A stretch of DNA of 64,000 nucleotides from assembly GCF_001187505.1 (NCBI RefSeq), contig NZ_CP012150.1:3162001-3226000 (forward strand). The letters run 5' to 3'. The notes beneath the pieces were generated by a model that was given only the letters and a program-made list of their open reading frames with translations, searched no databases and had not been told where the DNA came from. This DNA is from Mycolicibacterium goodii (GTDB lineage: Bacteria > Actinomycetota > Actinomycetes > Mycobacteriales > Mycobacteriaceae). A program made the position numbers and the translations under genes. Shown here piece by piece: positions 47,612-57,527 of this stretch. Numbering within the stretch: position 1 is the stretch's first letter; each line of letters begins with the position of its first letter.

Positions 47612-48213
47612 TCGACGTCCTGGCCGTCGTCAGGACCCGCGTCGACGAGTACTTCACGGCGGCGGGCATCACCGCCGAGCCGGTGAGTGCCAGTGTCACG
47701 TTCCTCGGTTCCGAGCGCATCGACGTGCTGCGCTACGGCCCCGACCCGCGCACGGCGGGCGTGGATGTGTACCACTATGTGACGCTTGGCTGTTCACGTC
47801 ACCCCATGTTCGATCCCGCCGAGTTCGTCTCGGACCCGATCCACGGCCCGCGCGCCGAGGTGATGCTGTCGCTGCGTGGCCCGACGCCGACCGGGCTGGC
47901 GCGTTCGCTCGCGGTGGTGGCCGCCGCGCCCGCGGTCGAGGGGCTGATCCTCGACGCCGACGCGCTCATCGACCTGGAGACGCCGGTGTTCGAATCCGCG
48001 CCGTTCACCGCATTTCTGCTGGGCACCAGCGACGTCGGTGAGGTGACGCTGCCGGATCCGCTCTCGCCGGTGACGCTGCTGACCGCCACCCCGATCACCG
48101 CGACCGAGGCGGCCTGGGTGCGCCTGAAAGGTGCCGACGCGATGCGCGAGGCGTGGCAGACCGACGGCGTGGACGTGCTCGACCCCACCCGGCGCGCGGC
48201 AAGTCCGAGTTGA
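47608..48213 (+). CDS. Suppressor-of-fused (SUFU) domain protein
   Basis: The 201-residue cytoplasmic protein shows the SUFU-like core: [60 protein letters not shown] and [20 protein letters not shown]. Bacterial SUFU proteins are poorly understood, and some act as immunity proteins to polymorphic toxins. Here it is fused by overlap to the sugC gene, so may moderate the trehalose importer or simply ride with it. Its 3' end faces the GntR gene across 4 bp. Confidence 0.82.
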   Translation: MIDVLAVVRTRVDEYFTAAGITAEPVSASVTFLGSERIDVLRYGPDPRTAGVDVYHYVTLGCSRHPMFDPAEFVSDPIHGPRAEVMLSLRGPTPTGLARSLAVVAAAPAVEGLILDADALIDLETPVFESAPFTAFLLGTSDVGEVTLPDPLSPVTLLTATPITATEAAWVRLKGADAMREAWQTDGVDVLDPTRRAASPS

Positions 48214-48217
48214 CGCG

Positions 48218-48991
48218 CTACACGCACTGAGCGCTGATCGTCGACCCCGACCGCACCTGCAACCGCGTCCGGTCTGCCCGGAACAGGTCGACCGAGTATT
48301 CGAGCGCGCGGCCGAACTGGTCCGAGCCGATCCGCACCACCCGCAGCACCGGGGTGTCCGGGGGTAGGCCGAGCGTCCCGCCCTCCGCGGAGGACACCGT
48401 CGCCATCTCGATCGATTCGTCGGCTGCGCAGATCGCGATGCCCATCTGAGAGCGGAGCGTCCGGTAGATCGACTTCATCTCGGTTTTCAGGACACCCCTC
48501 AACTCGGCACGCAGGTACATCTGCTCCAGCGACAGGGTGTCGCCGTCGGCGTACCTGAGCCTCAGCAACGACACCACCTGTTGCGTCTCGGGCACATCGA
48601 GCGCGGCTCCGACCGCGGCAGGCGCGGGCACCAGACCGGCGCGCAGCACCGTGGTGCCGTCGCGGAAACCCTGCTCGTGCAGGATCTGCGGGATGCCCTT
48701 GACGGTGTTGAGGCTGCGGAGCACGCCACGGCTGCCGCAGTAGGGGCGGGCGGCCGACGGTGAGACGTCGGCCTGCGGCACATTGTTGAGATAGGCGCCG
48801 CCCGCGCGGCCCTTGACCCGGTGGATGGTGCCTTCCCGCTCCAGCAGGTCCAGGGCCTTGCGGATCGTGGTGCGGGAGGTCGCCAGGCGTTCGGCGAGCG
48901 CTCGCTCGGTGGGCAGCCGCGCCACCCCGCGGTCCTCGAATTCCCGCGCGAGCCGCTTGAGGGCCTCGCTGGTGTCCTCGAGTGCGGTCAT
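48218..48991 (-). CDS. GntR/HutC-family transcriptional regulator
   Basis: The 257-residue regulator has a winged HTH at about 5-70 (LPTERALAERLATSRTTIRK, LEREGTIHRVKGRAGGAYL) and a C-terminal UTRA ligand domain (LVPAPAAVGAALDVPETQQV, SLEQMYLRAE, VLRVVRIGSDQFGRALEYSV). ATG 48991 has GAGGAG 6 nt upstream; the much longer frame to 49891 is not real. It is divergent from the seven-gene operon 49106-56318 and most likely its ligand-responsive repressor. Confidence 0.9.
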   Translation of the reverse strand: MTALEDTSEALKRLAREFEDRGVARLPTERALAERLATSRTTIRKALDLLEREGTIHRVKGRAGGAYLNNVPQADVSPSAARPYCGSRGVLRSLNTVKGIPQILHEQGFRDGTTVLRAGLVPAPAAVGAALDVPETQQVVSLLRLRYADGDTLSLEQMYLRAELRGVLKTEMKSIYRTLRSQMGIAICAADESIEMATVSSAEGGTLGLPPDTPVLRVVRIGSDQFGRALEYSVDLFRADRTRLQVRSGSTISAQCV

Positions 48992-49105
48992 CTGGTGCTC
49001 CTCGTCGGCCGCATCGGTGGTTTGACCGAACAGGGTAGCCCCGGCCGCCTGGCGTCGCATCTCGGTTCGTAACAGGGACTTAACAACCGGAAAAAGAAAC
49101 CAGAA
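48992..49105. promoter_or_regulatory. Divergent GntR / catabolic operon control region
   Basis: This 114-bp gap must hold the promoters and the GntR operator. I see no clean dyad of the usual HutC form and no convincing -10 with leaderless spacing; the stretch before the operon is A-rich (GGAAAAAGAAACC). Confidence 0.35.
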
Positions 49106-49912
49106 ATGGTCTACGCCGACGCTGACGGTGTGACAAAGAGTCGAAGCCGTCGCATCGACCTGGCGATGCGACTGGTCGAAGAAGCCGGCCGGATATCGCG
49201 CGGTTACTTCGAGGACCGAGGCCTGGGTGTGGACACCAAGGCCGACGGCACACCGGTGACCGATGCGGACCGCCTGATCGAGACCGTGTTCCGCGACGCG
49301 GTGGCTGCGGAGTTCGCCGATGACGGCTTCACCGGTGAGGAGTTCCCGGATGTCAACGGTGACAGCGGATATCGATGGATCGTCGACCCGATCGACGGCA
49401 CCAAGTCGTTCGTGCACGGTGTGCCGCTGTATGCCAATCTCGTCGCCCTGCAGGAGCACGGCGAGATCGTCTTCGGGGTCATCAACCTGCCCAGTGCCGA
49501 CACCGTGGTCCACGCCGAACGAGGTGGCGGCTGCTGGCGCAACGGAGTTCGCGTGCGGGTATCCGATCGGTCCGTTCTCGACGGTGCCTACGTGATGGCG
49601 ACATGGCTGGAGGACTGGAGCTCGGAGGTGATCGACGATCTGCACCGGCGCGGGGTCGTGCTGCGCACCTGGGGAGATGCGTTCGGTTACGCGATGGTGG
49701 CCTGTGGTCGCGCCGACGCGGTTGTCGACTACACGGCACAACCGTTCGACCTCGCACCGATGTCGGTGATCATCACCGAAGCCGGCGGGGTCTTCACCAG
49801 CCTGGACGGGCGAGAGGTGTTCGACGCGCGAAATGGCATGGCCAGCAACGGGCTCATCCACGATCAACTGCTGGCCCGGGTGGCACCGCAAGCAGAGGGG
49901 ATAAGACAGTGA
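49106..49912 (+). CDS. Inositol-monophosphatase-family phosphatase
   Basis: The 268-residue Mg2+-dependent phosphatase has the metal-site Glu in FTGEEFPD, the core RWIVDPIDGTKSFVHGVPLY (D-P-I-D-G-T) and a C-terminal QPFDLAPMSVIITEAGG (in place of the usual W-D-x-A-x-G). Family members act on inositol phosphate, histidinol phosphate or bisphosphate nucleotides. In this operon it may dephosphorylate a pathway intermediate made by one of the two kinases. Start ATG 49106 has only a weak purine-rich RBS; GTG 49130 is possible. Confidence 0.87.
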   Translation: MVYADADGVTKSRSRRIDLAMRLVEEAGRISRGYFEDRGLGVDTKADGTPVTDADRLIETVFRDAVAAEFADDGFTGEEFPDVNGDSGYRWIVDPIDGTKSFVHGVPLYANLVALQEHGEIVFGVINLPSADTVVHAERGGGCWRNGVRVRVSDRSVLDGAYVMATWLEDWSSEVIDDLHRRGVVLRTWGDAFGYAMVACGRADAVVDYTAQPFDLAPMSVIITEAGGVFTSLDGREVFDARNGMASNGLIHDQLLARVAPQAEGIRQ

Positions 49913-50187
49913 GAGATTTCATCAGGGGACTGCCCCGACGGTTCATCGTCGTGTTCTTCGGTGGGATATACGGGCTGGCGTTGCTGTTCGCCCTGTTCCC
50001 GCCGCTCTACCTGTGGGGCAGTGGCATGCGCTTCGACATTCTCGGGGTCCCGTTCGCGATCATGTACTGGCTGATCAACGCCGTCGTCCTTGGGCTCACG
50101 CTGACGGCCTTCTACATCGTCGAAGACATCCGGGGCGAACTCGACGACGACTCGCTGGAAACCGTCGACGACCAGGTGGGAGCCTGA
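49909..50187 (+). CDS. Small two-helix membrane protein accompanying the symporter
   Basis: The 92-residue protein has two membrane helices (FIVVFFGGIYGLALLFALFP and FAIMYWLINAVVLGLTLTAF) and a charged C-terminus (EDIRGELDDDSLETVDDQ). GTG 49909 overlaps the phosphatase stop (GTGA) and the symporter begins 1 bp after it. Small membrane proteins of this kind often precede SSS symporters and are probably accessory subunits. It was visible only as the end of a longer frame. Confidence 0.8.
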   Translation: MRDFIRGLPRRFIVVFFGGIYGLALLFALFPPLYLWGSGMRFDILGVPFAIMYWLINAVVLGLTLTAFYIVEDIRGELDDDSLETVDDQVGA

Positions 50188-50188
50188 C

Positions 50189-51748
50189 ATGTTGGTGATG
50201 CTCGGGATGCTGGTCCTGTTCTACGCGATCGTGGTCGGGATTCTGTATGTGACACAACAGAAGACGGCACCTTCGTTCGACGAGTACGCGGTCGGCGGCC
50301 GTCGGTACGGGCCGTGGTACGTGGCGATGAGCTATGTGAACTCGTGGTGGCCCGGGTCGACCTTCATCGCGTTCTTCGGTCTCGCCACCGGTGCGGGCGT
50401 CTTCGGCATGTACGGGCTGGCCTATTCCAGCCTCGGGGTGGCGATGATGTACTTCATGGCCACACGCGCCTGGCGGTGGGGTAAGAAGTACGATCTGCGC
50501 TCACAGCCGGACCTGCTCGGCAAGCGTTTCAACTCTCCCGCGGTCCGGGTGGTCGCGAGCCTGATCGGCATCGTCTCGCTCTTCCCTTGGGTAGTGCTCG
50601 GAATGCAGGCCCTTGGAACGGTTTTCGAGCTCGCCAGCGACGGAGCGTGGTCGGTCACCACGTGCCTGATCGTCGGGCTCGCGGTGATCGTGATCCGCCA
50701 GTACTGGACGGTCCGCATGGGCATGCGGGGTCTGATCATGACCGATGCCTTCCAGGGCACCGTGGCCTACGTCTTCTCGGCAGTGCTGTGTGTGGTGTTG
50801 CTCAGCGGTGCGGCGGGCAGCCCGATCAGCTTTGCCGATCTGAACGATGTCGCCGACAAATACCTGGTTCTCCCCGGTGACGGCGGTGCCTACGGACCGC
50901 TGTACATATTCGCCCTGATCTTCACCGGCGTCGTCGGATCACTGTGCTGGCCCACGAGTTTCCAACGCATCTACACGGCTTCGAGTGTGCGCTCGGTGAA
51001 ATCGGGCACATTGTGCACCGTGCTGATCTCGGGCACGTTCTACTCACTGCTGATGCTCGTGGGGATCGCGGCGACGGTGATGCCCGATGTGGCCGCGGCC
51101 CCGCAGGCCGGCTGGTTCACCATCATGAGCGACTATGGGGGCACCTGGCTCCTGGGGCTGGGCATCACGATCGTCTTCGCGGCGTCCATGGGGCACATCG
51201 ACGGCAGCGTGCAGGTCTGCGGTCTGCAGATCGCCAACGACCTGGTCAACACTGCCAAGCGGCCGTTAACCGACAAGCAGTTGACCTACGTCGCGAAGGC
51301 CTCGATGGTGGTCTTCATGGCGCTGGCCGGTGTGGTGGCGTACCTGACCTTCAACATGGAACGGCTGCAGTTGCTCGCGCAGATCTCCTATCAGGGGGTC
51401 GTGCAACTGGCGGTGCCGTTGTTCCTCGGCATCTTCTGGCGCGGCGGCAACAAGCAGGGCGCATTGGCCGGCATGATCTGCGGTTTCGTGGTCGCGCTGG
51501 GGTTCACGTGGATCTATCCTGACGACATCCGCTGGCTGGGCAGCCTCACCGGAGGTATCGTCGGGCTGTTGGTCAACCTGGCGATCTATCTCGGCGCCGC
51601 CGTGCTCGTCACCACCGATGGTGCCGAAAAGGCCAGGGTGGCTGCGATGTTCGCCGCAGCCAGGACCGGTGTGGCAGCGCCGTCGCAGCTGGACGGGGAG
51701 CTGAACCGCTTGACCCGAGAGACGCGGGAGGAAGCGCTGGATGGGTGA
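50189..51748 (+). CDS. Sodium:solute symporter (SSS family)
   Basis: The 519-residue transporter has about 13 membrane helices. Typical features: [20 protein letters not shown] (unwound first helix), WKKYDL-like loop after [52 protein letters not shown] and [14 protein letters not shown]. It should import a solute with Na+. Operon neighbours (two amide hydrolases) suggest an amide, ureide or amino acid derivative as substrate. It overlaps the amidohydrolase gene by 8 bp. Confidence 0.9.
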   Translation: MLVMLGMLVLFYAIVVGILYVTQQKTAPSFDEYAVGGRRYGPWYVAMSYVNSWWPGSTFIAFFGLATGAGVFGMYGLAYSSLGVAMMYFMATRAWRWGKKYDLRSQPDLLGKRFNSPAVRVVASLIGIVSLFPWVVLGMQALGTVFELASDGAWSVTTCLIVGLAVIVIRQYWTVRMGMRGLIMTDAFQGTVAYVFSAVLCVVLLSGAAGSPISFADLNDVADKYLVLPGDGGAYGPLYIFALIFTGVVGSLCWPTSFQRIYTASSVRSVKSGTLCTVLISGTFYSLLMLVGIAATVMPDVAAAPQAGWFTIMSDYGGTWLLGLGITIVFAASMGHIDGSVQVCGLQIANDLVNTAKRPLTDKQLTYVAKASMVVFMALAGVVAYLTFNMERLQLLAQISYQGVVQLAVPLFLGIFWRGGNKQGALAGMICGFVVALGFTWIYPDDIRWLGSLTGGIVGLLVNLAIYLGAAVLVTTDGAEKARVAAMFAAARTGVAAPSQLDGELNRLTRETREEALDG

Positions 51749-53006
51749 GATGGACCATTCCGTCGATGGGGCCGCGTTTCTCGCGGATTTCGCGGAACTG
51801 TCCGAGATCGGTGCGACATCGGCCGGAGGTGTCGATCGCGAGGCGGCCACAGCAGCCGATGGCGAAGCTCGTCGGTGGTTGCGTGACTGGTTCGGCGGGC
51901 ACGGCCTCGAATGCCGGGTTGACGCAGTCGGAAACATGTACGGATGCGCTCAGACGGCCGCATCTCCCGACGCGCCCTACGTGCTGGTCGGTTCGCATCT
52001 GGACAGCCAGCCCACCTCGGGACGGTTCGACGGGGCGTACGGGGTGCTGGCGGCCGCATACTCCGTGGCGGCGCTGGCCGCCGATCGTCCGGCGGGCGCG
52101 CAGCACAACCTGGCCGTGGTCAACTGGTTCAACGAGGAGGGTTCGCGTTTCTCGCCGAGCCTCATGGGCAGCGGTGTCTACATCGGCAAGTACTCAGCCA
52201 AGAATGTGCTCGCCACGGTCGGGAAGGACGGTGTCACCGTCCGTGATGCGCTGAGCGACATAGGGTTTGACGGCAACGACACCGCGCCGGAGGCGGCAGG
52301 CTACGCCGAGATCCACATCGAGCAGGGCCGCACACTGGTCGACGGCGGGTTCGACATCGGTGTGGTGACGCGGAACTGGGCGGCGTACAAGTACACCATC
52401 ACGGTGCACGGCGAGCAGTCCCACACCGGCGCGACGCATATGCGCTACCGCCACGACGCCCTGGTCGGCGCGAGCCGGGTGGTGATGGCGGTACGGGCCG
52501 TCGCGGACGAGTTCGGACCCGACACGGTGCTGGGTTCGGTGGGGCGGATGGTCATCGAGCCCAATTCCCCCGTCGTGGTCCCGGCCCGCGTGACGATGTC
52601 GGCGGACGTCCGCGCCCTGGACGCCGACGACGTGCAGGCCGCCCACGAGTCACTGATGCGGCGCATCGCCGAGATCGCGCAGCAGGGTGAGGTTTCCGTC
52701 GACGTGGAGTCCGCGGCATTGCGTCCTTCGACCCGTTATCAGGACAGCGGTGTCGCCCTGGCCACCGCGGTGGCCGCCGACATGGGCATGAGATGGTGCC
52801 GATTACCCACCATGGCCGGGCACGACTCGGTCAACCTCAAGGAACTGGTGCCCACGGTGATGTTGTTCGTACCCAGCGTGGAGGGCATCTCCCACAATGA
52901 GCGCGAGTTCACCACCGACGAGCAGATGCTGGCAGGTGTTCGCATGATGTACGGCACGGTCCACCGGATGGCCACCGGGGCGCTCACCGGGGCGGCACTG
53001 ACATGA
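51741..53006 (+). CDS. M20-family carbamoylase/allantoate amidohydrolase-like enzyme
   Basis: The 421-residue dinuclear metal amidohydrolase of the AllC/HyuC/beta-ureidopropionase type has [20 protein letters not shown] (metal His and Asp), [20 protein letters not shown] (catalytic and ligand Glu), [32 protein letters not shown] (dimer-interface His) and a C-terminal SHNEREFT metal His. It hydrolyses N-carbamoyl or ureido groups in the family; the actual substrate is unknown. ATG 51741 lies within the end of the symporter gene. Confidence 0.9.
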   Translation: MGEMDHSVDGAAFLADFAELSEIGATSAGGVDREAATAADGEARRWLRDWFGGHGLECRVDAVGNMYGCAQTAASPDAPYVLVGSHLDSQPTSGRFDGAYGVLAAAYSVAALAADRPAGAQHNLAVVNWFNEEGSRFSPSLMGSGVYIGKYSAKNVLATVGKDGVTVRDALSDIGFDGNDTAPEAAGYAEIHIEQGRTLVDGGFDIGVVTRNWAAYKYTITVHGEQSHTGATHMRYRHDALVGASRVVMAVRAVADEFGPDTVLGSVGRMVIEPNSPVVVPARVTMSADVRALDADDVQAAHESLMRRIAEIAQQGEVSVDVESAALRPSTRYQDSGVALATAVAADMGMRWCRLPTMAGHDSVNLKELVPTVMLFVPSVEGISHNEREFTTDEQMLAGVRMMYGTVHRMATGALTGAALT

Positions 53007-54403
53007 CCGATCAGATCCTGGACGCGGCCGCGGTGCGCGCGGCGTATCGCGGTGGTTCACTCAGTCCGCTCGACGTTCTGGAGCACACCCTCGCCCTGAT
53101 CGAAGCGCGCAACCCCGAGCTGAACGCGATCGCCTACCTGGACCGCGACGGCGCGCGCGCCGCGGCCGAGGCATCGGCACAGCGCTGGGCCGACGACGAC
53201 GCGCTGGGCCCACTCGACGGGCTGCCGGTCACCATCAAGGACAGCGTCAACGCCGCGGGCATGCCGTGGCGGCACGGCTGCGCGGCGTTCTCCGATCTGC
53301 CTGATGCGACGGAGGATTCGCCTCCCGCCGCGCGGCTGCGGGAGGCCGGTGCGGTGATCGTCGGGAAGACCACGATGCCCGACTTCGGGATGATGGCGGC
53401 CGGTGTCAGCTCCCTGTACGGCATCACCCGCAATCCGTGGGATCCGTCCCGCAACACCGGCGGGTCGAGTTCGGGTGCGGGCGCGTCGCTGGCCGCCGGA
53501 ATCGGATTCTCGTCGGTCGGGTCCGACATCGCCGGATCGGTGCGCCTGCCTGCCGGGCACTGTGGTCTGGTCGCTCTCAAGCCGACTCAGGGCCGGATCC
53601 CGCACCTGGCGTCGTCGACGATGCGCTCGGCGGGACCGATGGGACGCACCGTCGACGATGTCATCGACCTCTACGACGTACTGTCGCTGCCCGACCCGCG
53701 CGATTCACTGAGCCTGCCGCCCGAGGCGGAAGCCCCGCGGGAAGACCGTGGGCCAAGGGGGATTCGGGTCGGTGTGCTCGACGATCTGGGATACGGTCCC
53801 GGCGCCCACGACGCGGTGCTGGCGGTGCTGTCGGACGCCGCGTCCGCACTGCGTGACGCCGGTGCCACGGTGACCTCGATGCCGCCGGTGTTCGACGAGG
53901 ATCCGTACGACGCGCTGGACCGGGTGTTCCAGGTGCGGGCACGGTCCGAGCTCGAGTCCATCGCGCCGCAGTTGTGGGACCTGGTGCACCCGGCCGTCCG
54001 GGACTGGTGTGCGCAGGCCGCCGATTACACCGCGACCGACCTCATCCGGTTCTCCGAGGCGACCGCCCGCTCGGCCGCCCGGATGCAGAATGCCTGCGCC
54101 GGATACGACTTCGTGATTGCACCGGTGCTGCCGGTGGTCGGATTCGCCGCCGACGAATGTGGCGTCGATGCTGCGCAACCCTTGGCGCACTGTGGATATA
54201 CCGCGTGGTTCAACCAGACCGGCCAACCCGCCGCTGCGGTGTGCTTCGGTATGAGCGATGGGATGCCGGTGGGAATTCAGGTGATCGGGCCGAGATTCGC
54301 CGACCGTGCGGTGCTGAGGTTGACGAAGTGGCTGGAGGGGGCGCGGCCGTTCGAGCTGACCTGGCCGCAAGCGACAGTGAACGCGGCAGGGGGCACGCCG
54401 TGA
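53003..54403 (+). CDS. Amidase-signature family amidase
   Basis: The 466-residue amidase has the Ser-cisSer-Lys triad visible as Lys in [13 protein letters not shown], cis-Ser in [14 protein letters not shown] and nucleophile in [17 protein letters not shown]. Members cleave amides, including allophanate and aryl or alkyl amides. Together with the M20 enzyme it would release ammonia or amino groups from the imported compound. ATGA overlap with the upstream gene and GTGA with the next. Confidence 0.9.
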   Translation: MTDQILDAAAVRAAYRGGSLSPLDVLEHTLALIEARNPELNAIAYLDRDGARAAAEASAQRWADDDALGPLDGLPVTIKDSVNAAGMPWRHGCAAFSDLPDATEDSPPAARLREAGAVIVGKTTMPDFGMMAAGVSSLYGITRNPWDPSRNTGGSSSGAGASLAAGIGFSSVGSDIAGSVRLPAGHCGLVALKPTQGRIPHLASSTMRSAGPMGRTVDDVIDLYDVLSLPDPRDSLSLPPEAEAPREDRGPRGIRVGVLDDLGYGPGAHDAVLAVLSDAASALRDAGATVTSMPPVFDEDPYDALDRVFQVRARSELESIAPQLWDLVHPAVRDWCAQAADYTATDLIRFSEATARSAARMQNACAGYDFVIAPVLPVVGFAADECGVDAAQPLAHCGYTAWFNQTGQPAAAVCFGMSDGMPVGIQVIGPRFADRAVLRLTKWLEGARPFELTWPQATVNAAGGTP

Positions 54404-55347
54404 CCACGACAGATCCGCGAGTGGCTGCGCCACTGCGGGCCATGGGACTGTTCACCGACGTGGCGATCACCGCCGATCCGACGCCCACCATGGCCAGTCC
54501 CAGTTGGTGGAGTGCGGATTCGGAGTGCTTCGATGTGCGGCCCACCGACGGCTCCGACCGGCCTGGCCCGGTGTTCGTCAAGTCGATGATCGCGCACGCC
54601 CGCGCCTACGTCGACATCCGGCAGGCCTTCGCCGCGGCCGCCGAGGCCGGTGAAAAAGGTCTGGGCCCGAAGGTGTTCGCCGCCGATCCCGAGGCGGGCG
54701 TGCTGGTGCAGGAAAACCTGCTCGGCACCGCCTCGACGGCCACCCTGGACGTCTTCGACGACGATGCCCGGCTCGAGCGGCTCTTCGAGTTGCGCAAGCG
54801 GGTTCGGAACTTCGGCTCGATCACCCGCCCGGCAGGCGTGTTCGATGAGATCCGGTCGCTCACCCGACTCGCCGCCGCCAACCACGTCATCCTGCCGGAC
54901 GATTTCGAATGGATGCAGCGTCAGCTCGGCCTGGCCGAGAAACGGATCGCGGCAACCGGTTTCGATCTTGTCCCGGGCCACGGAGACGGCAACGTGTCGA
55001 ATGTGCTGGTGCGCGACGACGGTGGGCTGCTGTTGGTCGACTGGGACGCCGCCGGGCTGATGGATCCACTGCAGGACATCGGGGCGGTGCTGGCCGAGGT
55101 TCGCCCGTTCGATTCGGAGGCGCGCTCGGCGTTCGAGATGGCGTGGGGGACGTTCGACCAGTCGCTGTTCGACCGTGCCCGCGTGTACGGCGTCGCGGAC
55201 TGCGTGAAGTGGGGCCTGATCGGCGCCTACGCCGACACCGCGCGACCGGGAACGCTGGAGTACTCGAAGTTCTCGGACTGGCAGTTCGTGCGTGCGCGCG
55301 CCGGACTGGGTGACATCCACCATTTCGACCGATTGAGGAACCTATGA
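54400..55347 (+). CDS. APH-fold phosphotransferase (kinase 1)
   Basis: The 315-residue aminoglycoside phosphotransferase/choline kinase-like protein has the catalytic loop FDLVPGHGDGNVSNVLV (H-x-D-x4-N) and metal-binding LLLVDWDAAGLMDPL (D-x-D). VFVKSMIAHARAY holds the likely ATP-binding Lys. The long frame from 53974 is a shadow; GTG 54400 overlaps the amidase stop. It is followed by a second kinase of the same fold, overlapping by 4 bp. Substrate probably a small alcohol or amino alcohol; unknown. Confidence 0.85.
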   Translation: MTTTDPRVAAPLRAMGLFTDVAITADPTPTMASPSWWSADSECFDVRPTDGSDRPGPVFVKSMIAHARAYVDIRQAFAAAAEAGEKGLGPKVFAADPEAGVLVQENLLGTASTATLDVFDDDARLERLFELRKRVRNFGSITRPAGVFDEIRSLTRLAAANHVILPDDFEWMQRQLGLAEKRIAATGFDLVPGHGDGNVSNVLVRDDGGLLLVDWDAAGLMDPLQDIGAVLAEVRPFDSEARSAFEMAWGTFDQSLFDRARVYGVADCVKWGLIGAYADTARPGTLEYSKFSDWQFVRARAGLGDIHHFDRLRNL

Positions 55348-56318
55348 CGGCAGCGGAGACGATGCCCGACCGCACCGGCGACCGGCCGCTCGGCTCGGCG
55401 AGAACGGAGGCCGAGCTGCGGGCCGAGAGTGTGCTTGCCTCGATCACTCCGTGGCAGGGCCGCGAGATCGAGTACGCGCCGATGTTCGGGGGTCTGTCCA
55501 ACAGCAACTGGCGGATCACCGTGGACGGATCCGACCGGCGTTACTTCCTGAAGATCCCCGGAGCGGGCACCGACGAGTTCGTCGATCGCGGCGTCGCCAA
55601 CGAGGCCGCCATCCGGGCCGGTGAGCTGGGCATCGGTGCGGAGGTGGTGTATTTCGACCCGGCCAGCGGCGTCGAGGTGATCGAGTTCCTCGAGGGTTAC
55701 CGGGCGTGTACGAACGGCGATTTCAAGGATCCCGATGTGCCACGGCAGATCGTGGACCTGTACCGCGTCCTGCACGGTGGCGAACTGCTCAGCACCACCA
55801 AGACGGTCTTCGACATGATCGACGAGCATCTGGAGGGCGTCGCAGAACACGCGGTGCGGCTGCCCGCCGATGTCGAGTTGATGCTCGAGGAGTACCGGGT
55901 CGCCAAGTCGGCTCTGCTGGCCTCCGGGCTGGAACTGGTCGCCTGCCACAATGACCCGATGCCGGGCAATTTCCTGGTGGCCGACGGCAAGCCGATGAAG
56001 ATGGTCGACTTCGAGTTCGCGTCGAACAATGAGCGCGCCTACGAACTCGCCGTGCTGACCACGGAGATGTTCTACGGCGAGAAACTGATCATGGAACTGA
56101 TCGAGGAGTTCTACGGCAGTTTCGATTTCGCGAGGGCGGCACGGGTCCAGGTGTGCGGCGCACTGGCCGACGTCAAGTGGGGTCTGTGGGCGTGTCTCAA
56201 GCAGAAGATCGACACCGCATGGGATTTCGACTACCACAAGTACGGGTGCTGGAAACTCGCCCGGGCACGGCTGAAGATGACCGATCCGCGCTGGCCGTTC
56301 TGGCTCAAGGCCCTGTGA
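55344..56318 (+). CDS. Choline/ethanolamine kinase-like phosphotransferase (kinase 2)
   Basis: The 324-residue APH-fold kinase of the LicA/choline kinase branch has MFGGLSNSNWRITVDGSD (ATP P-loop-like), RYFLKIPGAG (ATP Lys), VACHNDPMPGNFLV (H-x-D-x4-N catalytic loop) and KMVDFEFASNNERAYELAVL (metal Asp). Last gene of the coupled operon. Its clear choline-kinase likeness suggests that the imported compound yields an amino alcohol, but an aminoglycoside-type substrate is not excluded. Confidence 0.87.
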   Translation: MTAAETMPDRTGDRPLGSARTEAELRAESVLASITPWQGREIEYAPMFGGLSNSNWRITVDGSDRRYFLKIPGAGTDEFVDRGVANEAAIRAGELGIGAEVVYFDPASGVEVIEFLEGYRACTNGDFKDPDVPRQIVDLYRVLHGGELLSTTKTVFDMIDEHLEGVAEHAVRLPADVELMLEEYRVAKSALLASGLELVACHNDPMPGNFLVADGKPMKMVDFEFASNNERAYELAVLTTEMFYGEKLIMELIEEFYGSFDFARAARVQVCGALADVKWGLWACLKQKIDTAWDFDYHKYGCWKLARARLKMTDPRWPFWLKAL

Positions 56319-56329
56319 AGGCCGACGCG

Positions 56330-57400
56330 CTACAGCCAGTTGTTCCGGCGGAACGTGCGGTACAGCACGAAGCACACCAGGGCCATGACGCAGAGCACCG
56401 CGGGATAGCCCCAGGTCCAATGCAATTCGGGCATGTGGTCGAAGTTCATGCCGTAGATGCCCGCCAGTGCGGTCGGTACGGCGGCGATCGCCACCCATGC
56501 CGAGATCTTGCGCATGTCCACGTTCTGTTGCACCGCGATCTTGCCGAGCGCGGCCTGCACGAGTGAGCTGAGCATCTCGTCGTAGCTCGCGACCCGTTCG
56601 GAGGCGATCACATTGTGGTCGAGCACATCGCGCATGTAGCGGCGGACCTCGACGGAGATCAGGTCGTTGTGGTCGGTGAGCAGACGCGACAGCGCCTGGG
56701 TCAGCGGGGCGACCGCGCGACGCATCTCCACCACCTCGCGCTTGAGCAGGTAGATGCTCTCGATGCCGGTGCGGCTGCGCGGTGAGAAGACGTCTTCTTC
56801 CATGGCGTCGATGTCGGTCTCGATCAGATCGGTGACATCGAGGTAGCTGTCCACGACGTGGTCGGCGATCGCGTGCATGACGGCGAACGGCCCGAGCTTG
56901 AGGATCGACGGTGCGGAGTCGAGGCGTTTGCGCACGCCTGCGAGGCTGCCGTGTTCGCCGTGGCGCACCGTGACGACGAACTCCGGTCCGACGAACACCA
57001 TGATCTCGCCGGTCTCGACGATCTCTCTGGCGTTCTCGACGGAATCGTGCTCGACGTAGTTGATCGTCTTGAGCACCAGGAACAGTGTGGTGTCGTAGCG
57101 TTCCAGCTTTGGCCGCTGGTGCGCGTGCACCGCGTCCTCGACCGCGAGTTCGTGCAGGCCGAAAACGTCTGCCACGGCCTGCATCTGGAAGTCGTCGGGC
57201 GCGTGCAGGCCGATCCACACGAAGGCCTTCCTGCCCGCGGACTGCAGTTCGCGGACCTTGTTGACGGCTCCGGCGTGGGTGTATTTGCCGGGTAGGCGGG
57301 TGCCCTCGCAGTAGACACCGCAGTCCACCATCGCCTGCGCCACGGGGATGTGGATGTCGGCGGCGTTGGGTTCGGCCCGCGGTGCGCGGAATCGTGGCAT
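56330..57400 (-). CDS. corA: CorA-family magnesium/cobalt transporter
   Basis: The 356-residue transporter has a large N-terminal cytoplasmic domain (about 1-290) and two C-terminal helices with the signature IYGMNFDHMPE (YGMNF) at the end of the first helix (ISAWVAIAAVPTALAGIYG) and AVLCVMALVCFVLYRTF as the second. It forms a pentameric Mg2+ channel in the membrane. ATG 57400 has GGGAGG upstream. Corresponds to Rv1239c; divergent from the malic enzyme gene. Confidence 0.94.
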   Translation of the reverse strand: MPRFRAPRAEPNAADIHIPVAQAMVDCGVYCEGTRLPGKYTHAGAVNKVRELQSAGRKAFVWIGLHAPDDFQMQAVADVFGLHELAVEDAVHAHQRPKLERYDTTLFLVLKTINYVEHDSVENAREIVETGEIMVFVGPEFVVTVRHGEHGSLAGVRKRLDSAPSILKLGPFAVMHAIADHVVDSYLDVTDLIETDIDAMEEDVFSPRSRTGIESIYLLKREVVEMRRAVAPLTQALSRLLTDHNDLISVEVRRYMRDVLDHNVIASERVASYDEMLSSLVQAALGKIAVQQNVDMRKISAWVAIAAVPTALAGIYGMNFDHMPELHWTWGYPAVLCVMALVCFVLYRTFRRNNWL

Positions 57401-57515
57401 GGCCGGCCTCCCTTCGCTGCTCCGAAGCAGAATGCTACGCGGGTCGCATATGTACGCCTATGTAAAGGACCGCTCACCGACGGGGAAGGCACCCCGGTGA
57501 GATTGTGCTGTGAAG

Positions 57516-57527
57516 TACCCTTGCGCC
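57516..57527 (+). promoter_or_regulatory. -10 element for the leaderless malic enzyme gene
   Basis: TACCCT (57516-57521), 6 nt before GTG 57528; supports that start over GTG 57510. Confidence 0.5.

Noticed and set aside
48992..49891. N-terminal extension making a 557-residue GntR protein
   Set aside because: It is the reverse complement of the phosphatase gene; ATG 48991 with GAGGAG is the clear start.
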